The position numbers were made by a program, and so were the translations under genes. From Dysgonamonadaceae bacterium (GTDB taxonomy: Bacteria; Bacteroidota; Bacteroidia; Bacteroidales; Azobacteroidaceae): a stretch of DNA of 64,000 nt. How positions within the stretch are numbered: position 1 is the first letter of the stretch; every line of letters starts with the position of its first letter. The notes below the pieces were generated by a model. The model did no database searches, had not been told where the DNA came from, and saw only the letters and a list, made by a program, of their open reading frames with translations. This document shows positions 17,218 to 25,800 of the stretch, piece after piece. The stretch covers positions 1 to 64,000 of the forward strand of contig JAITQA010000118.1 of assembly GCA_031289145.1 (NCBI GenBank). Reading direction: 5' to 3'.

Positions 17218-18444
17218 CTAATTATCTTCCCGTAACGCATCTATTGGCTGTAACTCTGAAGCATAAATAGCCGGAATCAAGCCTGCTAATGTTCCAGAAA
17301 TGATTAAAATTAACAGCGCAACTATGACTGTAATGATATCTATACTTGGCTTTCCCATTATGAGAGAATCTTCATCAATAAATAGTCCTATAATTTCGAG
17401 AATGCTCCAGCCCAATATCAAGCCTAAAGAACCTGCAACGGATGTCAATGCAATTGCTTCTCCCATTATCATGCCTCTTATTTCCGATGGTTTTGCACCT
17501 ATTGCTTTTCTAATTCCTATTTCCATTGTTCGTTCTTTGGTCGTAGCATACATAATATTTCCAATCCCAATTATACCTCCAATTAAAGTACTTATCCCCA
17601 TAAACCATAGAAATTTTTTTAATGTGGAAAACAATTCGGAAAAAGCCTTAACTTGATCTTCTATGCTATTGAAATAAAAGACATTATCGTCATCTGGGGA
17701 AAATTGATATTTTCTTGCCATTCGACTTCGAATATTTAATTGTATTTTCTTTGAATTCATTGTTTCTTCCTGATTATATACTACAGTTGAAAAATTCTGT
17801 GCATCATACAATATTGATAAATAAGTAGAAAATGGAATATATATTGCTCTCTCTTCCGATGAATTCAAAATTGTATTTTTTATAGTCCCAACAACTTGAA
17901 AAATTTCACGATCAATTTGTATCATTTCTCCAATTGGATTTTGATCCTTGAAAAGCACTTCCACTACATTTTCCCCAATCAATGCCGTTTTTCTGTTTTT
18001 TTGCATATCCAATGGATTCAAGATTCTGCCTACCTCTGTTTCTATCAATTTGATGCTAAAATACGCCGGATATACCCCCTTAATTTCAAATAAACCTGTT
18101 TTATTCTTATGTAAAACTAATTTTCTTTGACTTACTTCAGGGGAAATATGTATTATTTCCGGAACTGTTTTTTTTAATATATCTAAATCCATTTCATTTA
18201 AAAAAATTTTCTTATTAATGGCTGTTCCCTTATATTCTACCGATGTTTCCGAAGCAAAAATATAGGTCGAATTTACTGCAAACCCACTAAATACTTTGAA
18301 TACTCCCCTTTCAAAACCGTTTCCCACACCAATTAATAGAGTAAGAATGAATATTCCCCACACAATTCCGATTGACGAAACTATTACTTTCTGTGGCTTA
18401 CGCTTGATGTATTCATATATTTCGCCCCAAAAATCAAAAAACAC
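17218..18444 (-). CDS. MacB-like ABC permease (FtsX domain) without fused ATPase
   Basis: A 408-residue permease with one N-terminal helix (about 18-40), a large periplasmic MacB_PCD domain, and three C-terminal helices of the FtsX type ('MEIGIRKAIGAKPSEIRGMIMGEA', 'GTLAGLIPAIYASELQPIDALR'). In MacAB systems such permeases work with a LolD-like ATPase and an HlyD-like adaptor to move peptides or lipoproteins through TolC. The adaptor is the next gene. No LolD-type ATPase is next to it; the only separate ATPase in the cluster is the DrrA-like one at 12.3 kb. It follows the small HTH gene after 79 bases. Confidence 0.9.
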   Translation of the reverse strand: MFFDFWGEIYEYIKRKPQKVIVSSIGIVWGIFILTLLIGVGNGFERGVFKVFSGFAVNSTYIFASETSVEYKGTAINKKIFLNEMDLDILKKTVPEIIHISPEVSQRKLVLHKNKTGLFEIKGVYPAYFSIKLIETEVGRILNPLDMQKNRKTALIGENVVEVLFKDQNPIGEMIQIDREIFQVVGTIKNTILNSSEERAIYIPFSTYLSILYDAQNFSTVVYNQEETMNSKKIQLNIRSRMARKYQFSPDDDNVFYFNSIEDQVKAFSELFSTLKKFLWFMGISTLIGGIIGIGNIMYATTKERTMEIGIRKAIGAKPSEIRGMIMGEAIALTSVAGSLGLILGWSILEIIGLFIDEDSLIMGKPSIDIITVIVALLILIISGTLAGLIPAIYASELQPIDALREDN

Positions 18445-18523
18445 AAATAATTTTTTTTGCTTGCAAAGTTATATTCTTTCCGTCCATAAAAATCGGACTA
18501 AAGGAATTATTCTTAAAAAATCA

Positions 18524-18784
18524 TCAGAAAATTTTTCTTTCTTCCGTTCCGTTAAATATACGAATATCTATTATTATGTCATAGAATTCTGTATAATAGT
18601 ATGTTTCATGGATTCTGCTATACCTTATTGGGGCACCATAATCTTTTAGTTCTTCTAAAAAAACGAAAATCTGGCTCCTCTTCAAATGAAGCCGTTGGGC
18701 AAATTCGTTTGGCGTACCGGTAGATTCCAGTTTAATTAATTGATTAGCATAATGTATGCGCTCGACTGTTTTATAAAATTGCAT
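18524..18784 (-). CDS. Small HTH DNA-binding protein, first gene of the peptide cluster
   Basis: A protein of about 86 residues. I take the ATG at 18784 (MQFYKTVERIHYANQLIKLE), since the ORF-track start at 18817 is a TTG. The core 'GTPNEFAQRLHLKRSQIFVFLEELKDYGAPIRYSR' is a helix-turn-helix followed by a short wing, like the HTH_11/DeoR-type N-terminal domain seen alone. There is no sensor domain. It heads the minus-strand cluster, so it probably regulates it. The long leader upstream carries an extended imperfect inverted repeat. Confidence 0.75.
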   Translation of the reverse strand: MQFYKTVERIHYANQLIKLESTGTPNEFAQRLHLKRSQIFVFLEELKDYGAPIRYSRIHETYYYTEFYDIIIDIRIFNGTEERKIF

Positions 18785-18845
18785 AATAATTAAGTATTCG
18801 CCCTCCCGTTCCCTCAAAAGACAGTGAATGATTTAAAAGAAGAAA

Positions 18846-18926
18846 GCGCGGGAACTGTTTTAATGTTTTTTCTGTCTAAGAGGTATAGCCAAAAACCTAT
18901 GGAACAAATAAACAACAGTCCCGCGC
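18846..18926 (-). ncRNA. Candidate structured leader RNA of the peptide cluster
   Basis: GCGCGGGAACTGTTTTA at 18846-18862 is nearly the reverse complement of TAAACAACAGTCCCGCGC at 18909-18926, giving a stem of about 16 bp with two bulges. The 46-base loop has a smaller hairpin (ATAG/CTAT around 'CCAAAAAC'). It sits in the roughly 310-base leader between a promoter at 19.1 kb and the HTH gene. I do not recognise an Rfam family. It could be a regulatory leader, a separate small RNA or a mobile-element scar. Confidence 0.45.
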
Positions 18927-19099
18927 CTTAGCTATATATAACAAATAATATACAAAAAAAGACGCGAGTGTTCTGTTGTATCACCTTGCTCCATTTTGAA
19001 AATTGGCTTTTTCTTAGACAAAGTAATATCTTAAAAACGCTTTCGTTAATCTAACCAAGTCCTTCCGATAACCAACACTTTGACCTTTCGGAATTGCTG

Positions 19100-19130
19100 C
19101 AAAGTTAGCAAAGGTTTTTTTATAAACAAA
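19100..19130 (-). promoter_or_regulatory. Promoter of the minus-strand peptide cluster
   Basis: On the minus strand, TTTG (19130-19127), a 19-base spacer, then TAACTTTG (19107-19100) match the Bacteroidetes consensus. Transcription should start near 19093, leaving a leader of about 310 bases before the HTH gene at 18784. The 18785-19221 gap otherwise holds the inverted repeat and the divergent GH109 promoter. Confidence 0.7.
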
Positions 19131-19168
19131 TAATTTAATGTGGGAATCGCAATATAAAATAAAATTTC

Positions 19169-19176
19169 TACCTTTG
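19169..19176 (+). promoter_or_regulatory. Putative -7 element of the GH109-kinase operon
   Basis: TACCTTTG lies 45 bases upstream of the ATG at 19222 and matches TAnnTTTG. A TTTG -33 box is not evident. Confidence 0.5.
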
Positions 19177-19221
19177 CGCTTCAAATTCGATCCTTTATTG
19201 TTTTATTTAAATTAAGTATAT

Positions 19222-20604
19222 ATGAAACGAAGTTTATTTTTATTGTTAGTGGCAGTTTGTTTGTTTACCGGCTCTAAAAATGTGGTTATGGCGCAACTGA
19301 TTGAAACACCTGCGCCGCCGCGTCTTGCCGGACAGACCGATGTATTGGGATTAACTTGTAAGCCGATACCTACAGTTCGGGTAGCGTTTATCGGTTTGGG
19401 TATGCGAGGCCCGGGTGCAGTGGACAGAATGACGCATATTGAGGGTGTTGAAATTGTAGCGCTCTGCGATATGTTGAAAGAAAACGTAGAAAAAGTGAAC
19501 CGCAAGTTAGTCGGAAAGGGTTTACCCAAAGCGCTTGAGTTCTATGGAGATGAAGAAGTTTGGCGGAAAGTGACGGCTTTGCCCGATGTCGATTTGGTTT
19601 ATATTGCCACCGATTGGAAAAATCATGCCAAGATGGGCGTACAAGCGATGAAAGACGGCAAACACGTTGCTATTGAAGTGCCTGCAGCCATGTCTATGGA
19701 TGAAATCTGGGATTTGATAAATACTTCCGAACAGACCCGTAAACATTGCATGCAATTGGAAAACTGCGTGTACGACTTTTTCGAGTTGACTACCTTAAAT
19801 ATGGTGCAACAAGGTTTATTGGGTGAAGTCATTCACGGTGAAGGCGCTTATATCCATGGTTTGCAACCTTATTGGGACGAATATTGGAACAATTGGCGTA
19901 TGGATTTCAACGAAACCCACCGTGGCGATGTTTATCCCACGCACGGTTTAGGTCCTGTCTGTCAGGCAATGAATATCCATCGGGGCGATAAGTTGAATTA
20001 CTTGGTTTCCATGGATACGAAACCGATAGGTAATCCCGCTTATATCAAGGAAAAAACAGGACGAGACGCTACCGGTTTCAGGAACGGCGACCATACCTGC
20101 ACCCTTATTTATACCGAGAAAGGAAAATCAATTCTGATAGAACACAATGTTACCTCTCCCCGGCCGTATAACCGGATGTATCAATTGACCGGTACGAAAG
20201 GCTTTGCCAACAAATATCCGGTGTCGGGATACGCTTTGGACAAGGGAGATATTGACCCTGCTATTGCCGCCAATCATGAAAATCTGTCGGCTCACGCTTT
20301 CGTTCCGGACGATGTTAAAAAAGCGTTGATGGAGAAATACCGTCATCCGATTGTTGTCGATATTGAGGAAAAAGCCAAAACTGTGGGCGGACACGGAGGC
20401 ATGGATTTCGTGATGGATTATCGTTTGATTCACTGTCTGCAAAACGGTTTACCTTTGGACATGGACGTTTACGACCTGGCCGAATGGTGTTGTCTGATTC
20501 CGCTGACGGAAATTTCACTGGACCATTATTCAGCGCCGGTTCAAATTCCCGATTTTACCCGTGGTGCGTGGAACCGTTCGGATAAACTGACTTTTGCTAA
20601 ATAA
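19222..20604 (+). CDS. GH109-family glycosidase (Gfo/Idh/MocA fold), secreted
   Basis: A 460-residue protein with a Sec signal peptide (MKRSLFLLLVAVCLFTGS) and a Gfo/Idh/MocA fold. The dinucleotide-binding 'VRVAFIGLGMRGPG' is followed by family GH109 marks: 'HGLQPYWDEYWNNWRM', 'HRGDVYPTHGLGPV' and 'GGHGGMDFVMDYRLI'. Characterised GH109 enzymes use bound NAD to release alpha-linked GalNAc from glycoproteins, although many members have no tested activity. The export signal suggests periplasmic action. A sugar-kinase-like gene follows after 14 bases, consistent with N-acetylhexosamine salvage. Confidence 0.88.
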   Translation: MKRSLFLLLVAVCLFTGSKNVVMAQLIETPAPPRLAGQTDVLGLTCKPIPTVRVAFIGLGMRGPGAVDRMTHIEGVEIVALCDMLKENVEKVNRKLVGKGLPKALEFYGDEEVWRKVTALPDVDLVYIATDWKNHAKMGVQAMKDGKHVAIEVPAAMSMDEIWDLINTSEQTRKHCMQLENCVYDFFELTTLNMVQQGLLGEVIHGEGAYIHGLQPYWDEYWNNWRMDFNETHRGDVYPTHGLGPVCQAMNIHRGDKLNYLVSMDTKPIGNPAYIKEKTGRDATGFRNGDHTCTLIYTEKGKSILIEHNVTSPRPYNRMYQLTGTKGFANKYPVSGYALDKGDIDPAIAANHENLSAHAFVPDDVKKALMEKYRHPIVVDIEEKAKTVGGHGGMDFVMDYRLIHCLQNGLPLDMDVYDLAEWCCLIPLTEISLDHYSAPVQIPDFTRGAWNRSDKLTFAK

Positions 20605-20618
20605 TATATATAACTGTA

Positions 20619-21698
20619 ATGGAAAAATTACTGACTATTCTCGACCAATTTCAATTGGACGAAAAAGTAGTGACTGTCGAGCCTTTCGGCAACGGCCATA
20701 TCAACGATACTTTGAAAACCATTGGCGTACACGGCGAGACGAAGTATATACTACAGCGCATCAATCACCATATTTTTACGGATGTAGCGCTTCTCCAGCA
20801 AAATATTGATATCGTCACTTCCCATATCCGTAAGAAACTGATAGCTGCGGGAGAAACGGATATTGACCGTAAAGTGTTGAAATTTCTTCCGGCAAAAGAC
20901 GGAAAACTGTTTTATTTCGATGGAGAAAGTTACTGGCGGGTATGTCTTTTCATCCCGGACAGCAAGACTTACGAAGAGGTTAATCCGGCTTTTTCTTACG
21001 AAGCAGGTAAGGCTTTCGGCCGTTTCCAGTCGATGCTGGCTGATATTCCCGATGGCGTTTTGGGTGAAATTATTCCGAATTTTCACAATATGGAATTCCG
21101 GCTTCAGCAGTTCAGGGAGGCGCTGGCGGCCAATGCTGCCGGGCGTTTAGCCGAGGTACAGGACTTGGTCGATGCCATTAACGCACGCGCCGAGGCTATG
21201 TGTATTCAGGAAGAACTGTTCCGCGAAGGAAAGTTGAAGAAACGCATCAATCACTGCGATACCAAGGTAAATAACATTCTTTTCGATGAAGACGGTAAAG
21301 TGCTTTGTGTTATTGATTTGGATACGGTAATGCCGGGTTTTGTGCTTTCCGATATAGGCGATTTCATTCGCACAGGCTGTAACACAGGTGCGGAAGATGA
21401 TGCAAATTTAGCAAATATCAAAGTCAATATCGAAATTTTCGAGGCTTATACCCGTGGGTATATGGAAACAGCTAAAGACTTCCTTACGCCTTCTGAAATC
21501 AAGTTACTGCCTTATGGAGGCCGTCTGTTGACTTATATGCAAACGGTGCGTTTCCTGACCGATTATCTCAACGGCGATACCTATTACAAGATTCATTCGC
21601 CGCAGCATAACCTGCAACGTACACGTGCGCAGTTCAAATTTTTACAGGAATTAGAGGCAAAAGCACCCGAAATGGATGCTTTTATGGCGCAATTTTAA
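20619..21698 (+). CDS. Aminoglycoside phosphotransferase-fold sugar kinase (NahK-like)
   Basis: A 359-residue cytosolic kinase of the APH/choline kinase fold. The catalytic loop is 'INHCDTKVNNILFDEDGK', the metal-binding Asp is in 'VIDLDTVMPG', and the ATP-binding N-lobe begins 'VEPFGNGHINDT'. It resembles N-acetylhexosamine 1-kinase relatives (NahK), often annotated as phosphotransferase enzyme family or mis-annotated as mucin desulfatase. Being 14 bases downstream of the GH109 gene, it probably phosphorylates the released GalNAc or GlcNAc. Exact substrate is inference. A strong terminator hairpin follows. Confidence 0.8.
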   Translation: MEKLLTILDQFQLDEKVVTVEPFGNGHINDTLKTIGVHGETKYILQRINHHIFTDVALLQQNIDIVTSHIRKKLIAAGETDIDRKVLKFLPAKDGKLFYFDGESYWRVCLFIPDSKTYEEVNPAFSYEAGKAFGRFQSMLADIPDGVLGEIIPNFHNMEFRLQQFREALAANAAGRLAEVQDLVDAINARAEAMCIQEELFREGKLKKRINHCDTKVNNILFDEDGKVLCVIDLDTVMPGFVLSDIGDFIRTGCNTGAEDDANLANIKVNIEIFEAYTRGYMETAKDFLTPSEIKLLPYGGRLLTYMQTVRFLTDYLNGDTYYKIHSPQHNLQRTRAQFKFLQELEAKAPEMDAFMAQF

Positions 21699-21726
21699 CA
21701 AAATAAAAAGACGCATCAACAACCCT

Positions 21727-21765
21727 TGTCGGGACGGATTCAATCTGTCCCGACAGTTGTTTTTA
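21727..21765 (+). terminator. Rho-independent terminator after the kinase gene
   Basis: TGTCGGGAC and GTCCCGACA form a perfect 9-bp stem, extendable inward to about 12 bp with a 5-base loop, followed by TTGTTTTT. It lies between the convergent kinase and tpx genes and could also affect the tpx transcript. Confidence 0.85.
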
Positions 21766-21775
21766 GCCTTATCAT

Positions 21776-22291
21776 TTAAGCGATTATTTGTCGATAGCAA
21801 GCAAGAGCAGCTTCATAATCAGGCTCTTGAGTGATTTCACTCACCAATTCGGTGTAGGCAACTTTGCCGTTTGCATCTATAATCACTACGGATCTGGCCA
21901 ATAAACCTTTGAGCGGACCGTCGGTCATCAATACGCCGTAGTTTTCCGCAAATTCCGGGTTACGGAAAACCGAGCCGGTATAAACTTTGTTGATACCTTC
22001 AATCGTGCAAAAACGGCCTGCGGCAAAAGGCAGGTCAGCCGATACGGCTAAAATCTGAACACCGGACAAGGCTGCCGCCTCTTTGTTGAAACGGCGCACC
22101 GACGTGGCGCAAACGCCTGTATCCAAACTGGGAAAGATATTCAAGATAATAATCTTTCCGGCAAAGTCTTTGAGGGACACTTCCGATAAGTCGTTTTTTA
22201 CGAAGGTAAAAGCCGGAGCAATGCTACCAACGGCCGGTAACTGACCGGAAACGGTCACTTTTAATTCGCCTTTAAATGTTACTGTTGACAT
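21776..22291 (-). CDS. tpx: Thiol peroxidase (Tpx), atypical 2-Cys peroxiredoxin
   Basis: A 171-residue protein of normal Tpx length. The peroxidatic cysteine is Cys61 in 'SLDTGVCATSVRRFN' and the resolving cysteine is Cys95 in 'GRFC'. 'PAVGSIAPAFTFV' near the start and 'GLLARSVVIIDANGKV' are Tpx signatures. It reduces hydrogen peroxide and alkyl peroxides in the cytosol using thioredoxin. It lies 13 bases after a very short lipoprotein-like ORF and shares that ORF's promoter region. No link to the flanking glycan genes is evident. Confidence 0.96.
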   Translation of the reverse strand: MSTVTFKGELKVTVSGQLPAVGSIAPAFTFVKNDLSEVSLKDFAGKIIILNIFPSLDTGVCATSVRRFNKEAAALSGVQILAVSADLPFAAGRFCTIEGINKVYTGSVFRNPEFAENYGVLMTDGPLKGLLARSVVIIDANGKVAYTELVSEITQEPDYEAALACYRQIIA

Positions 22292-22303
22292 AATTATAAT
22301 AAT

Positions 22304-22372
22304 TTATTTTTTTTCCAATTCACATGCAATGAAACTCAATCCTGCGATTAAAAAAAAGATACTGTTTTTCAT
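22304..22372 (-). CDS. 22-residue lipoprotein-like mini-ORF before tpx
   Basis: Too short for the ORF track. It reads MKNSIFFLIAGLSFIACELEKK, a complete lipoprotein-type signal with a lipobox-like 'FIAC' followed by five residues and a stop, 12 bases before the tpx start codon. It could be an entericidin-like micro-lipoprotein, a leader peptide coupling translation to tpx, or chance. Only the signal-like composition and position support it. Confidence 0.4.
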   Translation of the reverse strand: MKNSIFFLIAGLSFIACELEKK

Positions 22373-22492
22373 AAGCAATTGAATTATTAATTTGCTAAAA
22401 TATTCGATTAAGATAAAGAGACGACTTTTTACTTTTTCTGTTTTGATTTTTTCAAAGAGAAGAAGCCTGTTAGACTCTCTACAAAATCACTT

Positions 22493-22524
22493 CAAAGGTA
22501 TACAATTTTATCAACATACGCAAC
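22493..22524 (-). promoter_or_regulatory. Putative promoter of tpx
   Basis: On the minus strand, GTTG (22524-22521), a 20-base spacer, then TACCTTTG (22500-22493). The -33 box differs from TTTG by one base. Transcription would start near 22486. Confidence 0.5.
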
Positions 22525-22598
22525 TTTACACAAATTAAATTAAACCATAATAGCTACAAATTTGTTTATCCTATAAATGGCAGCATTTATTGGCGTGC

Positions 22599-22753
22599 TT
22601 AAACAGTCTTTCCTTTTAGGATAGAAACGACTTCATCAGGCGTTAATTGCGTGATGGCGGCAGTTTCAAGCCTTCCAGGACAACAAAATTCGACTTCTGC
22701 CGCAACAGCCGTTTGGCAGCCCAATCGAAACGAACCAGATTACTTTTTCCCAT
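22599..22753 (-). pseudogene. Remnant of an Rpn/PD-(D/E)XK nuclease-transposase gene
   Basis: From ATG 22753 the minus strand reads 'MGKSNLVRFDWAAKRLLRQKSNFVVLEGL', the typical start of PD-(D/E)XK (Rpn-like, PF12784) proteins in Bacteroidetes. It then degenerates and stops ('KLPPSRN*'). In another frame the same stretch ends 'ITQLTPDEVVSILKGKTV*', like the usual C-terminus of this family. The catalytic middle, about 200 or more residues, is missing. This looks like an internal deletion plus frameshift. The rest of the 22.3-22.8 kb gap holds only the tpx promoter and mini-ORF. Confidence 0.65.
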
Positions 22754-22838
22754 GATGGTAAACTATTGGTAAATGATACTGTACAAAGATAGGTATTAAT
22801 TATGGATTATGTTTGCTTATTTCTCATTTTTATTTTTA

Positions 22839-25800
22839 CTATTCTAACAACAAATTCCCATTGTGATGCGTTTCAATAGTCGAACCATCGGTCATCTGAA
22901 GCCTGCTGTCCCGTATTCGGAAATTATCGGTATAGCAAACGATACCGGCTTTTTCTGCATGTATGGCTAAGTTTTTCATTTCAACATCTTGAATGATTGA
23001 CTTTTCTGTCCCTACACAATTGACAAAAACGCCGGTGTTTTTTGCCTCTATATCGGAGAGGTAAATATTTCGGAAATGCGGTAAACCTTGTTCCGGGCTA
23101 ACTTCCTGTAGCATCACTTTCCAATGAGCGGGTATGTTTTTCCCTTCATATTCCGTCGGTAATGTGGAATAGCTGTATGAAGGATTCCAGTTCATATCAC
23201 AATTGAGGATATATTTCACACTGTCCGCTTGCACTTTGCTCATATAAATATGCTCTACAGTCCCGCCTCGTGTCATTGCCGATTTGATTCTCAGGGCGGC
23301 GCTTGTACCTAAGGCGCGGCTTTCGGTACAACAAATGTACCGGATATCACCGGAGGTTTCGCTACCGCAGGTCATTAATCCCGCTCCTTTGCGAGCGATG
23401 CAGTTACGGATAAAAACGTATTCGGTCGGCCGGTTGACCCGAAGTCCGTCCGCATCCCGTCCCGCTTTCAGGCAAATATTGTCATCGTTGCAGTCGATGT
23501 CGCAAGCATCAATCAGGATATGATGAGAAGAATCTACATCTATTCCGTCTGTACTGGGTCCGTGTCCATCCGTGTTGTTCCGGATATTTACGCCGCTAAC
23601 GGTACAATAAGAAGAGTAGAGCAGTTGAATCGTCCAAAATCCCGACCGCAAAAAAGTCAATCCGCTGATATTCACATTTTTTGATTCGGAGACCAAGAGT
23701 GAACGCACGCGCTTGCAATCATAATCGACAATCCAGCGCAGTCCTTTTTTATCGTAGTCCTTACGCATCTGCCAGTATGTATCCCAAAGGTATTTCCCGT
23801 CTCCATCTACCTCACCTTCACCTGTAACCGCTACGTTTTCCTGATTGATTACATTGATTATGGCAGAAGGCCAAGACATTTCAATACCGGCGACACGGGT
23901 AAACCTATCCGGAAAATCTTCCACCCGGTCGATCGCTTTCAGGCAGACGCCTTTGGCAATATAAAGTTCAACATTGCTTTTGAGATAAATAGCTCCGGTC
24001 AGATAAGTACCCGGTTCAAATTCCACCTTTCCACCTCCTTTTCCGGCGCAGTCGTCAATAGCAGCCTGAATTTGCCGGGTATTAATGCTTTTACCATCTC
24101 CGGAAGCGCCAAAAGCATTCACTTTGACACGATTTTTGCTTGCGGGAAAACTTTGAGACCCTACCGTTTTGACCCAATCGGGCAAACTGTTTCCGGCTTG
24201 TTCATGGTAGGACTGATTCCTAAATTCCACCATTTTTACGCCATCAGGCAAAGGAATTTCCGTATCCTTGATGCTTATATTTTGGGTATCATCCAATACG
24301 AAAGCCGGGCGGAAATCTTCTTTGGCGAAAGTGGTATAGATATGATGAAAATGAATGTTATTTGCATGACGTACAAAGAAAACAGCGGCGGGTATCGTTC
24401 CGAACATCCAGGGTTCGGGATATACTTTCTCGTTCTCCGGAGGGATAATTGTCGCATATTCCCGTCCGTATCCGCCCTTGTACAGGATGCGGATATTGCT
24501 GAGTGTCACATCTTCAACCGGATGGCCGGGTATTCCGCTGATAATGGATGCATAACGGGAATCGGCATTGAATACGTTGATGTTGTCAATCAATATCCTG
24601 CGCATTTTTCCAACCGGCGTACTTTCAGGACTGCGCATACGGGCGCCCAGACGGAGAAATAGCGGTGCATTGACAATGTCACGCATCGTAATATTGCTTA
24701 TTGTGATATCTTCCAAACTACCGCCGTCAACGGTTTCAAGCGCTAATCCGCGGCAATGCTCAAAGACGCAATTCGTGATGGCAATATTTTTGAAACCGCC
24801 GCTTGATTCGGTGCCGAATTTAATTCGCCCGCAATTAAAACCATGGTCGGGCGCTTGCGGTTCGTCCGTTTGGTAAGCGTCGGCAAACACACTTCCATAG
24901 TCATAACCGCTCACAAAACAATTGGTAATCGTGACATTTTCCGTATCTTTAAAATACCCCAAACCATAACTGGCTTTTAATACAATGGCATCATCCCATG
25001 GCGAATTGACCGTACAATTGGAGATGCGTACGTTACGGCAACAATCAATATCCAATCCGTCGCGATTGGTATCAATCAGCAGGTTATCAATACTCAAATT
25101 ATCCACACCGGTTGCCAGCAAAGCGAAATGACCGCAATGTAACATCCGGATATCTTTCAGTATAACGTTTTTACATTCTTTCAAACTGATGGCTTTATTC
25201 GCTACACCTTTCAATCGGCTTTCTTCCCGGCTCAGACCGGTTCCGATAATCGTACCCGTTCCGCAAATTGTAATATCTTCCGCTCCGATTGCCCAAAGCA
25301 AACTGTTTTTCCAATGACTGTGCCCGAAATCTTGAAACCGGTTGTGTTCGTTTGGTTCAGCTTCGTCATAGCCTTCCGTAACAGCGGGAAATGCTGCGGT
25401 GATGACAGCGCCGGCGTCTAAAAACAGGCGGATATGACTTTTCAGACGGATGGAATAGGAGAAGTAGTTGCCGGCAGGGAAATAGAGCGTACCTCCTCCG
25501 GAAGACGCCAAGGCTTCAATCGCCCGGTTGACGGCATACGAATCAATGGTTTTTCCATCACCTTTGGCGCCGAAATCTTTCACATTGACTGTTCCCTCAT
25601 GTTTTTTTTGTGAAACTGCCGCTTGCACAGGTTTGCCGGAAGCGCTTTTTTTCTTCTCCAAAAAAGAGAAAGGGTCAAAATGTTTCCCTTGTGCTGTATT
25701 TTTAAAGAGTTCTTCAAGCATGAAATAATTGTAATCCGCTTGCGCGTTCTGTTCATACAGGCAAAAATAATATTTCGTTCCCGCTTGAATGGGTAGTTTG

